Source of the DNA: JAPPHA01 sp965242975
Lineage (GTDB): Bacteria; Pseudomonadota; Alphaproteobacteria; Rhodobacterales; Rhodobacteraceae
Direction of reading: 5' to 3'
DNA length: 64,000 bases
Assembly (NCBI GenBank): GCA_965242975.1
Contig: CBDETS010000002.1
Location: 620,001-684,000, forward strand
Both the position numbers and the translations under genes were made by a program. The notes beneath the pieces are model-generated. The model was given only the letters and a program-made list of their open reading frames with translations, searched no databases and was not told the origin of the DNA. How positions within the stretch are numbered: the stretch's first letter is position 1; each line of letters begins with the position of its first letter. Below are positions 33,217 through 41,377 of the stretch, piece after piece.

Positions 33217-33897
33217 TCATGGCGCGTCCTCCGGTGGAACTGTCCCGGCAGGCTCCAGCTCCGCGACGGGCGCAAAGACATCCGTGAGATCATCGCAGAG
33301 CGCCGCCAGGGCGCTGGCCCGGCACAGCGGCATCGGCAGGCTCCGATTTATTCTGGGCCGCAGGGCCTCGCTGGGATCGTCCTGCCGGATCCGGTCAAGG
33401 CGGATCCCCCAGTCCTGGATGAACCGGAGCATCGCCAGTTCGGTAGCGCCCGCGCTGATGGCGCGGTCGCCCATGTACCGGGCCGCTTTGGCAAGCTGCT
33501 TTACGGCCGCCCGGCAGGCCGGGGTCCAGCCGGACCATTCGCTCTGCGTCGGCAGTTGCACCAGGGGCGGTGCTGGCGGCAGGTCAAGCGCGCCCGCCGC
33601 GCGCGGCCCCGTTGCGCCCACAGGATTCTCAATGCGGGCCTCGCCCTGTCTGGCATCCGCTTGCGATAGGGCGGGTACCAAAGCGCAAAACACGCCGGTG
33701 AGCGCGGCCATGGCCGTTCTCCGCAGCGGCACCCGCCGGGCCGGAGCGTCAGGTACGAGGCCTCTATCCGTCGCGGGTTCCGAACGGACGGCCCGCGCCG
33801 GGATACGCATCCGCGCTGGTATCCATGCGCGGACCGCCCATCCCTGCTCAAAGTGGTATGGGGTGGTGAAGTGGTAGAGCCGGTGCAGCGGTCTCAT
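33217..33897 (-). CDS. Periplasmic protein, family Y (diverged copy)
   Basis: 226 aa. A long basic N-terminus leads to an export segment (TAMAALTGVFCALVPALSQA), so the true start may be an internal ATG near residue 63. The C-terminal half has LRPRINRSLPMPLCRASALA followed by ALCDDL, the diverged form of the LRQRLPM.EC.AS.LAPICD block seen at 33894 and 32313. Coupled to the upstream gene by ATGA. Function unknown; near the minor pilin genes. Confidence 0.65.
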   Translation of the reverse strand: MRPLHRLYHFTTPYHFEQGWAVRAWIPARMRIPARAVRSEPATDRGLVPDAPARRVPLRRTAMAALTGVFCALVPALSQADARQGEARIENPVGATGPRAAGALDLPPAPPLVQLPTQSEWSGWTPACRAAVKQLAKAARYMGDRAISAGATELAMLRFIQDWGIRLDRIRQDDPSEALRPRINRSLPMPLCRASALAALCDDLTDVFAPVAELEPAGTVPPEDAP

Positions 33898-34370
33898 GGC
33901 TGGCTCTCCTCCGATGCGGCGGTGCCGGTATCGTCCGGCGCAAACAGGTAGCCGAGCTCGTCACAGATCGGGGCGAGGACACTGGCGCGGCACTCCGACA
34001 TCGGCAGCCGTTGGCGCAGGGCCTCGTCCGGATCGACCCGCGCGGTGCGCAGCAGCCGGTTCTGCCATTCGGCAAACCGCGCGACCTCGGCGGTCTCCGC
34101 CTTCATCCGCGCGATCTCGCGCGACAGCGCCGCCGCAACCTCGGCCGCTTCCGGCGCGCTGCCGTCCGGGACCGTCAGGGCGGTGCCGGGCGCATTGGCG
34201 GCGGGTTCGGGCGTCGCGGGCGCGTCCGTTTCGTCCAATGTGATCGGCGCACCGGCGATGTCCCCGGTCTGTTGAGCGCGTGGGGCCTGCGCTTGCGCGG
34301 GGCCGGCCGGGAGGAGGACCGACATCAGGGCCGCAATGGCCGCCGCGTGATATGTGATCGCGTGTCTCAT
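33894..34370 (-). CDS. Periplasmic protein, family Y
   Basis: 158 aa from MRHAITYHAA. Signal peptide (AAAIAALMSVLLPAGPAQAQ), Pro/Ala linker, then a helix with REIARMKAETAEVARFAEWQ and EALRQRLPMSECRASVLAPI. The two Cys residues are conserved with its relatives. Start chosen at the ATGA shared with the PilV-like stop. Possibly a pilus assembly or exclusion protein. Confidence 0.7.
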   Translation of the reverse strand: MRHAITYHAAAIAALMSVLLPAGPAQAQAPRAQQTGDIAGAPITLDETDAPATPEPAANAPGTALTVPDGSAPEAAEVAAALSREIARMKAETAEVARFAEWQNRLLRTARVDPDEALRQRLPMSECRASVLAPICDELGYLFAPDDTGTAASEESQP

Positions 34371-35557
34371 GGCTCGCACCCGTCGCAGCGCGTGGCGGTG
34401 ATATCGTCCGCCAATATCCGGATGAAGATGCCTTCATCCGAGGAGAGCTGCTGCACGTTCAGGCTTTGCACGTTGAGCGTGTTCACATCCGCATCCCGCA
34501 GCCGCGCGGTTCCGGACACGGTCACGGTGCCGTTCAGAACCAGGTCCGCGCCGGTGATGTCGTCGGACGCGGTCAGGTCTTCCACGGTCAGAGTGCCTTC
34601 GATCTCCGCCGGGCCGGTGACGGTGAGCGCACCACCCACGGTGGTGTCGTCCAGCCGCGCCGCCCCGTCGACCGCCAGGGCCCCTGTCACGGTGAGCCCC
34701 TGCGTGACCGTCACCGGTCCGGCCAGCCTGCCGATGACCGCGCTCCGGGCGGCGAGGGCACCGGCTCCTGTCAGGCTGTTGCCCCCCATGTCGAGATCGA
34801 CCGTCATGATATTGGCATTGGGACAGCCCGGCACCGGAACCCGGTAGAGATAGTCGCGGCAGGCCGCGTCGAGCGCCACGTAGTCCAGCGCGAAGAGGTC
34901 GTTCACGGTGGCGAAGCCCGGTGTGCCCGTATTCAGCGGCCCCATGTCGAAATCCACCCCCGGACCGCGCAGGCGGGTCTCGTTGCCGGACAGCGTGCCG
35001 TTGCCGTTGGAATCGAGCAGAAGCCCCACTCCGCTCACCCCGGTTTCCGCGCCGGGCAGGCGCGAGAGCGGACGGTCGCCCCGCGCCCGCGCGATGATCA
35101 CCAGCGCATCGGCCGAGGGCCGCCAGAGATGCAGCGACAGGGTCCGGCGGCCGGGTGTGCGGGTGCCGGAGGCGGCGGCGCGCAGCCCGGCGGATTGGAG
35201 TGTGGCGAGTGTGACCGCGAGGGGGGCTGCCCCCACACCATGGCTGCGCCCGGCATGGGTGACATCGCCCTCCACCAGCAGCCGCCCGGCGCGGGCGAGG
35301 TCCGCCACCGCGCGCGCCTCGCCGGTCACCACCCGCTCCCGCACCCGATCACCCACGATCTGCCCGCCCCAGAGCGCCATGACCGACAGCACCGCCGCCG
35401 CCAGGATCACATCGAACAGCCCCAGCCCGCGCCGGTTGCGCCGGGGTATCACGCGTGGTCCGCGCGGTGCCGAACGCCCGGCGTCTGTTTTTCTGCGCAG
35501 CAGGCCCCTGTCGTTCGGGGCGCGGGGATGCGTGTGACCGGAAAAGGCGGTTTTCAT
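34367..35557 (-). CDS. PilV-like minor pilin (1)
   Basis: 396 aa from MKTAFSGHTH. After a basic leader (RRNRRG) comes a type IV pilin-like N-terminus, LGLFDVILAAAVLSVMALWG. The long C-terminal region is repetitive beta-solenoid-like (VTVTQGLTVTGALAVDGAAR, EIEGTLTVEDLTASDDITGA), ending with a CDGC pair. IncI PilV tip adhesins share this plan (pilin head plus extended C-terminus). No shufflon repeats or recombinase were seen. Adjacent to a second PilV-like gene. Confidence 0.7.
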   Translation of the reverse strand: MKTAFSGHTHPRAPNDRGLLRRKTDAGRSAPRGPRVIPRRNRRGLGLFDVILAAAVLSVMALWGGQIVGDRVRERVVTGEARAVADLARAGRLLVEGDVTHAGRSHGVGAAPLAVTLATLQSAGLRAAASGTRTPGRRTLSLHLWRPSADALVIIARARGDRPLSRLPGAETGVSGVGLLLDSNGNGTLSGNETRLRGPGVDFDMGPLNTGTPGFATVNDLFALDYVALDAACRDYLYRVPVPGCPNANIMTVDLDMGGNSLTGAGALAARSAVIGRLAGPVTVTQGLTVTGALAVDGAARLDDTTVGGALTVTGPAEIEGTLTVEDLTASDDITGADLVLNGTVTVSGTARLRDADVNTLNVQSLNVQQLSSDEGIFIRILADDITATRCDGCEP

Positions 35558-35558
35558 C

Positions 35559-36800
35559 TCAGCACCTCGCTCCATGCACAAAAGGTGTGACGCTGCGGAA
35601 ACAGTCAGTGACAGTGAGTTCCGGGGGGACCGGGGTGCCGCCGATCTCCTCGAAGATCCCGGTCTGCGCCGTGGTGCGGGTGACGCCGGTTATCCGGTTG
35701 CCGTCGCGAATGGTCACATCCCCGAAGATCGCGGCCTCGCTCCAGTCCGGTGTGCCCTCGGCACCCTCGAGGTCGAGATCCCCGCCGCCGCAGAGATCGG
35801 CCTCCGGATTAGCGCAGGCGGTGAGCATGGGTGTGGTGAGGGTCGTATCGACTTCTACGTCTTTGGCGTCGAGACTGGTGACCCCGGTGACATTGCCCGC
35901 GCTGGTCAAGGTGCCGGCTTCAACCCCGGCAAGCGTCGCGGTGCCGTTCACATCCAGATCGTCGGCGGTCACGTAGGTGGCGCAGAGCGCTCCGGCCGTC
36001 CCCGCGCAGTTCCCGGTGATCCGGTCGATGAACCCGCGATCCGCCGTGACCCGCTCCGCATCGAGAAGATCCCCGCCCCGCAGGTCGATCGTCGCCTTCA
36101 TCACCGGCAGGGCCTGCGCCGCATGGCGCTGGCGCAGCACGGCGGTCCCGTCCAGCCGGGAAGACTGCGAGGCCAGCACCGCCCGGTCGCGGGCCGGATC
36201 GAAGGCTGGTGTGATCGGTGCGGTTGCGGCGAGGGTTTCCGCGATGCCGGACCCGCCTTCAAGCGTCACGTCCAGCGCCTGTTCCATCATCTTCCAACCG
36301 GGCCGGTTCACGATATCGTCGGAGGGGCGCAGCACCAGGATACCGTCCGGCAGGTCCTCATCCGTTGCATGTCCGATCAGATGCACGATGCTCCAGCCGC
36401 GCGGCAGAATGACCCTGTTGCGGTCGCTGGAAGACCGCCGCCAGCTGGCGATGGCGGAATGGCTGGCAAGACGGGCGCGTTCCGGGTTGGTGCCCGTCGC
36501 GGTCAGCGCCCTTGCCGTGCCTTCCGCCGACAGGCTGAACCCCGGCCCGTCGCGCACCTCATGCAGCCAGTGATGCAGCCCGTAGCCCTCCGCCGCGACC
36601 ACCTCCGCAAGGTGCCGCGCTTCGCCTCTCAGCCGTTCCGATGCGAGCGCGGCCTGCCAACTCACCAGGGCCGCCGAGAGCAGCCCCGCCAGCAGCAGCA
36701 CGGCCAGCAGGGCCGATGCGCCGCGCCGGCTGCGGCGGGGCCAGCGCAGGGGAGCGCGACCCGAATGCGGACAGCGGGGATATGCGGCGCGTCGGATCAT
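35559..36800 (-). CDS. PilV-like minor pilin (2)
   Basis: 413 aa. Basic leader RRSRRG then ASALLAVLLLAGLLSAALVS, a class IV-like hydrophobic helix. The body includes DDLDVNGTATLAGVEAGTLT and SLDAKDVEVDTTLTTPML, resembling the beta-repeat region of the next gene. Cys residues cluster at the C-terminus. Two PilV-like proteins in tandem suggest alternative tips or a heterodimeric tip complex. Confidence 0.7.
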   Translation of the reverse strand: MIRRAAYPRCPHSGRAPLRWPRRSRRGASALLAVLLLAGLLSAALVSWQAALASERLRGEARHLAEVVAAEGYGLHHWLHEVRDGPGFSLSAEGTARALTATGTNPERARLASHSAIASWRRSSSDRNRVILPRGWSIVHLIGHATDEDLPDGILVLRPSDDIVNRPGWKMMEQALDVTLEGGSGIAETLAATAPITPAFDPARDRAVLASQSSRLDGTAVLRQRHAAQALPVMKATIDLRGGDLLDAERVTADRGFIDRITGNCAGTAGALCATYVTADDLDVNGTATLAGVEAGTLTSAGNVTGVTSLDAKDVEVDTTLTTPMLTACANPEADLCGGGDLDLEGAEGTPDWSEAAIFGDVTIRDGNRITGVTRTTAQTGIFEEIGGTPVPPELTVTDCFRSVTPFVHGARC

Positions 36801-37501
36801 CCGCGGAATTCGATATGCACGCTGCGGTTCGCTAGCGTGCCGTCTCCGCAGCGGGTACCTATTTTGGCAGCGTCGGTCGCGTTTTGCGCGTCCGTTCTTG
36901 TGTTGACATAGATACGTGTGGTCGCGCTGTTGCTGCCGCTTCCCCGGATATCCACCCTCGCGATATCAGCGAGTCCGATATGGGCTGCGGCGACCGTTTC
37001 GCAGATGCTGGACGGAAGGTTTGAGACCGAGAGCGTGAAGGTGTCGGCAGTTCCTGCGGTTGCTGTCAGTGTCGCTGATCCGCCCCACCACGGGAAAGCG
37101 ATACCGGCGGTGGATGAAGACCCGCTGGTATTCTGCAGGTTCGCCGGCGCGTTCGAATAGATGATCGGGTTCATTTGAGCAGCGGTCGTGGGGAACGACG
37201 ACGCGTTGGCATAGACGCGCCGAATGCCGGTGGAGGCCTGTAGGACGGACGTGTTGACCTGCTGGCCGCGTGAGTTGTCCATCACGCCCTGGAATGAGCC
37301 GACGATTTGCAGCGCGAAGAATGCGACCACGGCGACGCCGAGGACCACACCCCAGATCGAGACGCCCCGGCGGCTCCGGCGTGGAAAGCGCCGCTTGCCT
37401 GTCCCGCGAAGGGTTTGGCCAAGACCCGCGCGCGCTGTTTGCTGCGGTGCAGCGCCTGCGAATGTCGCGGCGGCGGCACTTGTTTCAAATGAATTACGCA
37501 T
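36797..37501 (-). CDS. PilS-like type IVb prepilin (major pilin)
   Basis: 234 aa from MRNSFETSAA, with AAAGGACGG upstream. A long basic leader ends RRSRRG, then VSIWGVVLGVAVVAFFALQI forms the pilin helix; the prepilin cut would follow the Gly. The body has SSICETVAAAHIGLADIARV and a C-terminal RCGDG, giving the two Cys of the pilin D-loop. A 60-bp untranslated stretch and its own strong SD set it apart from the ATGA chain, which fits high expression. Confidence 0.78.
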   Translation of the reverse strand: MRNSFETSAAAATFAGAAPQQTARAGLGQTLRGTGKRRFPRRSRRGVSIWGVVLGVAVVAFFALQIVGSFQGVMDNSRGQQVNTSVLQASTGIRRVYANASSFPTTAAQMNPIIYSNAPANLQNTSGSSSTAGIAFPWWGGSATLTATAGTADTFTLSVSNLPSSICETVAAAHIGLADIARVDIRGSGSNSATTRIYVNTRTDAQNATDAAKIGTRCGDGTLANRSVHIEFRG

Positions 37502-37585
37502 CGTGTTCCGTCCTTTCCGATTCAAGGTCACGTATTTTACTCTTCTCGAAGGGGTTTGCCTTGCAGCCCCGCCTGCCATCCATCC

Positions 37586-38701
37586 TCACACCACCCCCGT
37601 CCGATTGAAGCTGTCGAAGGCCGAAAACATGATCATCATGAGCAGGATCAGAACGACGGTCACCAGCGTCAGCAGCGCCCCGTTCAGCACCGCCATGCGC
37701 GCCTTCACGTCGCTCTCGATTTCCTTGAGCCTGCTTTCCAGAAAATACCCGGCCCGGTCGATCCCCCCCTCGACGTTCCAGAGCGCTTGCAGCACCACGG
37801 CAAGTTCGTCATCCGGAAAGCCCTGCCCCGCCGCCAGCGCCGCATCACCGAGATTGTCGTTGGTCTGCATGTGCGGGATCAGCGCCCGGATGCGCGAGGC
37901 CGCGTAGCGTCCGGTGTTGCGGGCCATGCGTTCCAGCAGGTCCGGGTTGATCGTGGTGCCGCCCCGGCCGTATTCGATGACCGCGAACAGGAACCCGGCC
38001 CCCGCCTGCAGCCGCATCACCGAAAACGGCGGGAACCGGTCTGCGAAGGCCCGCCCCGGCCCGGTCCAGAGCCGCATCAGCAGGACCAGCCCGGTGAGGA
38101 ACCCCGCGACCCAGAAGCCCAACCGCGCGGGATTGTCCGCCAGGGCCAGGGTGACATCGACCGTCACCTTCTGCACCGGCGGCAGCGCCCCGAAATCCAC
38201 GATCTCCCCCAACGCCGGCAGAAGCTCGATGCCGAAGAACAGGATCAGCGCAAACAGGCTGAAAAACAGCAGGACCGGCATGGCGATCGCCTCGGTCAGC
38301 GCCTTGCGCAGGGCCAGCCGGTTCCTGAGCAGCCGCGCCGCCGCGCCGAAGACCACATGCGCCGCCTGACTTTCCAGCCCTTCGAAGATCAACCGTTCGG
38401 GAGCCGAGCTATAGGGCGCGACCCGCTCCGCCATCTTCCCGTCCAACCCGCCGGAGACCATCTCCGCCAGCACCTGAGCGCGGCCCCGCCGGTTCGTCCT
38501 GAGGTAGCCCCGGATCACGATTTCAAGCGCTTTTTCCAGCTTGACACCGTTCTTCACGATATCCGCCAGCAACTGCCAGACCTTGGCACGCACCGCCGCC
38601 CCGAAGCCCAGCTTGCGCAGGAGCAGCACCGGGCCGGTGACCGGATCGCCGGAGAGCTGCGTGTCGCGGGATTTGCGCCGGGTCAGGACAAGGCCGGTCA
38701 T
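37586..38701 (-). CDS. PilR/GspF-type inner-membrane platform protein
   Basis: 371 aa from MTGLVLTRRK. Two GspF-like repeats, each with cytoplasmic helices followed by TM pairs (AMPVLLFFSLFALILFFGIE; FWVAGFLTGLVLLMRLW; LLTLVTVVLILLMMIMFSAF). Matches PilR of IncI type IVb pili. Coupled by ATGA to the ATPase gene. Confidence 0.85.
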   Translation of the reverse strand: MTGLVLTRRKSRDTQLSGDPVTGPVLLLRKLGFGAAVRAKVWQLLADIVKNGVKLEKALEIVIRGYLRTNRRGRAQVLAEMVSGGLDGKMAERVAPYSSAPERLIFEGLESQAAHVVFGAAARLLRNRLALRKALTEAIAMPVLLFFSLFALILFFGIELLPALGEIVDFGALPPVQKVTVDVTLALADNPARLGFWVAGFLTGLVLLMRLWTGPGRAFADRFPPFSVMRLQAGAGFLFAVIEYGRGGTTINPDLLERMARNTGRYAASRIRALIPHMQTNDNLGDAALAAGQGFPDDELAVVLQALWNVEGGIDRAGYFLESRLKEIESDVKARMAVLNGALLTLVTVVLILLMMIMFSAFDSFNRTGVV

Positions 38702-40509
38702 ATCATCTTTCCCCCGTCCTGCCGCACCGACCCGGCAATCGCGCGCGGCGGGTCCGGCAGGACCTCGTTGGTGACATATTCGTAATCGGTCACGCCGGTT
38801 GCCACGAGGCGGCGCAGCCGGGTTTCGATGGGAATGCCGCCCATGCCGCCCCGCTCCACCGGCATCTTCCAATACTCCAGCGCCCCGATCTGGTCGCGCT
38901 CGACCACGAGCTTGCGGTAGTCGTTGTCAAGCCGGATCAGTTCCGCCGTGGCCCGCCGCCTTGCATAGCCCGCCCAGGCCGCCTTCGCGGTCGCGGCAAG
39001 CGGACCGGTGAGTTTGGAATAGGGCGCGAGGCACTGCTCGCAGCCCGCGTGGTTGCGCCGCAGCAGGGTGAGATGTCCCGATCCCCGCGCCGCGAAGAGC
39101 GGGTCTTCGCCCAGCCAGTCCGCCACGTGTGCGTGCGCCGGCCCGCTGAGCGGTTCGGCGCAATGGGGGCAGAGTTGCGGCACCAGCTTCTGCCGGATCA
39201 CCGAATTGACCGCATCCGGCCCCGCAAGTTCCTCCGGCCGCACCCCGAACGCGATCAGCCGGGGGAGTACGCCGCCCGCGGAATTGGCATGCACGGTGGT
39301 ATAGACCTTGTGGCCCGAGGTCACGAAATGCAGCACCTCGTTCACGTCGTTGGCGCTTCTGACTTCCGAGACCATGCCCACATCCGGGTTGATGCGCACG
39401 AAGGTCATCAGCATCTTCGAGTAATTCGCCGAGCGCTCCTCCGGTGTCTTGCCCGGAGCCACCGGGAACTGCACAACCCCGTCTCCGATCGCCGGGTATT
39501 CGATCGGGTCCTCGATCGTGCAGATCGATATGTTGCCGTCGCGCTCCGCGTAGAGCCGTTCGAGATGGCGCACCAGCGTGGTGGACTTGCCGTCGCCGGT
39601 GGAGCCGCCAAGGATCACCAGCCCCGTGTCCGACCGGCGCTCGGCGGCCAGCGCGTCGAGAATGTCATCCTCAAGCCCCAGTGCCGCGAGATCACCATAG
39701 CTCTGCCTGTTCGCCTCCGGCAGCAGCCGCAGGTTCAGGAAGCGCTTCACATCGCCCTGCCAGGCCAACTGCCCCCGGAAGGCGGCAATCCCCTTCGGCA
39801 TGCCCGGCAGTTTCGCGGCCTGCCCGATGGAAAACCCATCCGCAACACCTTCGATCATCGAAGGTTTGTCCCCGCCCCCGTCGCGCTTGCCATAGATCCA
39901 GCTTATCGCTTCCTTCACATCCTCCAACTGCCATTCGGCCCCATGGGTGAATTCCCCGGAGCCGACCTTGATCCGAAGCACCCCATGCGTGTTGCGTTCG
40001 ACCAGCTTGATGTCGGACGCTCCGAGTGCGGCCGCCTCCGCAAGCACCTTCTGAAACATGACCTGCCCGCGCTTGGGCTGGTGCGTCACCAGCGCAGCAT
40101 TTGTCTCCCCATAGAGCGCCCCCATCTCCGCCAGTGTCACCGGACGGCGGTCGGTCTCGTCCGGCAGATCGTAGCGGCCGCGCAGCTGCGCCAGTTCCAC
40201 CGCGATCTCTGCCGTGTTGTAGGCCTTCACGAAACAGACCGTGCCGTCCGCGAGAATGGCGCAGGCCTTGCGGAAATCCGTGCTGCCGATGTCATAGGCC
40301 CCGCCCTTGCTCACCCCTGGCGTCTCGCGCCGGCCGGTGAGCGGCAGCAGCCCCAGCTTGCCGAGCAGCGTGGTCAATTGCGGGCCGATCTCCCGCGTCC
40401 ACCTGCGCATCTCTTCCGGCACCACAACCAGCGCGCGGTTCTTAGGGGTCGAGTCCGGCGCGGTGCCGGGATCGGGGGATTGGGAAGAGGTGGGGCGGTC
40501 ACGGGTCAT
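38698..40509 (-). CDS. PilQ/GspE-type pilus ATPase
   Basis: 603 aa from MTRDRPTSSQ; an in-frame GTG lies 9 nt upstream. Walker A is VILGGSTGDGKSTTLVRHLE. The Asp box is ICTIEDPIEYPAIGD, Walker B is NPDVGMVSEVRSANDVNEVL, and the His box is SGHKVYTTVHANSA. A CPHC...C..C zinc-finger-like set (LCPHCAEPLS, HAGCEQCLAPY) follows, as in GspE. It powers type IVb pilus assembly. It is the first backbone gene left of the cassette cluster. Confidence 0.9.
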   Translation of the reverse strand: MTRDRPTSSQSPDPGTAPDSTPKNRALVVVPEEMRRWTREIGPQLTTLLGKLGLLPLTGRRETPGVSKGGAYDIGSTDFRKACAILADGTVCFVKAYNTAEIAVELAQLRGRYDLPDETDRRPVTLAEMGALYGETNAALVTHQPKRGQVMFQKVLAEAAALGASDIKLVERNTHGVLRIKVGSGEFTHGAEWQLEDVKEAISWIYGKRDGGGDKPSMIEGVADGFSIGQAAKLPGMPKGIAAFRGQLAWQGDVKRFLNLRLLPEANRQSYGDLAALGLEDDILDALAAERRSDTGLVILGGSTGDGKSTTLVRHLERLYAERDGNISICTIEDPIEYPAIGDGVVQFPVAPGKTPEERSANYSKMLMTFVRINPDVGMVSEVRSANDVNEVLHFVTSGHKVYTTVHANSAGGVLPRLIAFGVRPEELAGPDAVNSVIRQKLVPQLCPHCAEPLSGPAHAHVADWLGEDPLFAARGSGHLTLLRRNHAGCEQCLAPYSKLTGPLAATAKAAWAGYARRRATAELIRLDNDYRKLVVERDQIGALEYWKMPVERGGMGGIPIETRLRRLVATGVTDYEYVTNEVLPDPPRAIAGSVRQDGGKMI

Positions 40510-40532
40510 GCGGCGCACCCCGCGCGGATCTG
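40505..40532. repeat. 28-bp direct repeat, copy 1
   Basis: GTCATGCGGCGCACCCCGCG and on to GGATCTG. Copy 2 is at 41275-41302 with three mismatches, including a perfect 18-bp core. Copy 1 covers the start of the pilus ATPase gene on the minus strand. The copies flank the first half of the cassette cluster and could mark an insertion or duplication event. Confidence 0.6.
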
Positions 40533-40536
40533 TGGA

Positions 40537-40610
40537 GGGGCAGTCCGCGATTGCGTGACTGCCCCTGTTCCTTTCAAACTGGAATCGATGAAAACCACAG
40601 AATGAAAGGA
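40537..40610 (+). promoter_or_regulatory. Hairpin plus anti-SD/SD stem before a vestigial cassette ORF
   Basis: GGGGCAGTC/GACTGCCCC (40537-40545 and 40557-40565) forms a 9-bp stem. It is followed by CCTTTCA (40570-40576) pairing with TGAAAGG (40603-40609), extended to about ten pairs by TGT/ACA around one bulge. The loop AACTGGAATCGATGAAAA recurs at 40773 and, modified, at 41957. In frame, the loop could be the end of an upstream ORF (..FKLESMKTTE), so it may be a relic of a former plus-strand operon. Confidence 0.5.
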
Positions 40611-40616
40611 CACCCG

Positions 40617-40676
40617 ATGTCTTCTGACGTTGGTATTGTGCGTAGCGCGCGTACCGGGCGCGGGCCTCGAATCTGA
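40617..40676 (+). pseudogene. 19-codon stub copy of the 41378 gene
   Basis: SD AAAGGA then MSSDVGIVRSARTGRGPRI and a stop. The first nine codons and leader match the start of the 41378 gene (MSSDVSIVR), after which the sequence diverges and ends next to a CTGG-loop hairpin. A decayed duplicate. Confidence 0.6.
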
Positions 40677-40679
40677 CGT

Positions 40680-40740
40680 GACGGGTGGGTAACTGGACCC
40701 ACCCGTCGTCCAGCGCCCAATCCGTCCACTGGACGGATTG
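40680..40740 (+). repeat. Two consecutive CTGG-loop hairpins
   Basis: First: GACGGGTGGGT (40680-40690) with ACCCACCCGTC (40697-40707), perfect 11 bp, loop AACTGG. Second: CAATCCGTCC (40718-40727) with GGACGGATTG (40731-40740), perfect 10 bp, apical ACT (CACTGG in the unfolded loop). The stems are unrelated in sequence but share the CTGG loop, like those at 32231, 33077 and 41303. Confidence 0.65.
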
Positions 40741-40764
40741 CCGGCCTTGCCGATCGGCGCTTCA

Positions 40765-40804
40765 CCTTTCAAACTGGAATCGATGAAAAACTCAGTATGA
40801 AAGG
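40765..40804 (+). promoter_or_regulatory. Anti-SD/SD stem masking the 40812 ribosome binding site
   Basis: CCTTTCA (40765-40771) pairs with TGAAAGG (40798-40804), covering the SD AAAGGA. The loop is nearly identical to that at 40577-40602. Confidence 0.55.
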
Positions 40805-40811
40805 AATTTCG

Positions 40812-41198
40812 ATGCCTGTTTTGCAGACAAAAAGTGATGCTGGCAACCCGCGCCTTCATGGCGACGCCGCCAGACTCATGCAGGAGATACAGCGCCGCGA
40901 TGCGCTTTCCCGCACACGGAATGGCGAGTCCAGAGATACTGCAACGATGGCCCTGCGCAGAGTCGCCGAGGGTCTTATCATGAAGGTGGAGGCCGATCCC
41001 AAGCAGATGGACAAGCCCGCCACACAGCAAGAGCTGCGTAAATGTACGGTATTGATGGCGGCCGAACGGTTGATGTCCTTCGGCGAGAACATAGAGATCG
41101 CAATCTGTGATAGCGATACTGTCGTAATATACAATCCTAAACAAGAAGATGACCGGGAAAGCTTTAGTCTGCGACTGCTCGATTTTGACTTCACCTGA
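40812..41198 (+). CDS. Orphan antisense cassette protein
   Basis: 128 aa from MPVLQTKSDA (an ATG 15 nt upstream is inside the SD stem). Helical N-terminal half (DAARLMQEIQRRDAL), then a possible alpha/beta end (IAICDSDTVVIYNPK). No signal or TM. Lower GC than the backbone, so possibly acquired. No relative in the window; unrecognised. Confidence 0.7.
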   Translation: MPVLQTKSDAGNPRLHGDAARLMQEIQRRDALSRTRNGESRDTATMALRRVAEGLIMKVEADPKQMDKPATQQELRKCTVLMAAERLMSFGENIEIAICDSDTVVIYNPKQEDDRESFSLRLLDFDFT

Positions 41199-41274
41199 CG
41201 CCGCAGCAAATCCGGAACGGTGCTGCGCGCAGCGCCATGCGGCCGGTATTGAGGATCGAATTAAGGTCTCGCGA

Positions 41275-41302
41275 GTCATGCAAAGCACCCCGCGCGGATC
41301 TG
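41275..41302. repeat. 28-bp direct repeat, copy 2
   Basis: GTCATGCAAAGCACCCCGCG and on to GGATCTG, matching 40505-40532. On the minus strand it again reads ATGACTCG..., a degenerate copy of the pilus ATPase start. Confidence 0.6.
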
Positions 41303-41372
41303 ACGTGACGGTGGGTCGCTGGACCCAACCGTCACGTTCCTCCATACTACTTTTGGGACTTCATAGGAGGAA
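41303..41372 (+). promoter_or_regulatory. CTGG-loop hairpin followed by anti-SD/SD stem (41378 leader)
   Basis: ACGTGACGGTGGGT (41303-41316) pairs with ACCCAACCGTCACGT (41323-41337), 14 bp with one bulged A, loop CGCTGG. TTCCTCC (41337-41343) can then pair with GGAGGAA (41366-41372), masking the strong SD before the ATG at 41378. It is the clearest example of the two-part leader. Confidence 0.6.
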
Positions 41373-41377
41373 AGCCA

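Larger units (their letters stand above)
32929..33220 (-). pseudogene. Backbone gene probably split by the 33.1-kb cassette
   Basis: 33220-33218 is an ATG sharing ATGA with the stop of the upstream gene and starts MRAVAVHP. The other side, 33076-32929, reads as a plausible C-terminus in backbone codon style (ADGTAWFSFGPVAGPVRTFQ, then RDPAAATPHVRRHFIRIVTR and FATAP). Between them lies the plus-strand hairpin-SD-ATG unit. The ends appear to be halves of one disrupted gene; this is inference from frame and composition. Confidence 0.35.

Noticed and set aside
34367..36800. A shufflon at the PilV-like genes
   Set aside because: PilV proteins of IncI plasmids have invertible C-termini, but no repeated inverted sfx-like sites or Rci recombinase were found.
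32231..41337. Ordinary intrinsic terminators as full explanation of the CTGG-loop hairpins
   Set aside because: Only the 33077 copy has a T-tract. The others lack it and the loop is conserved while stems vary, which terminators do not require.
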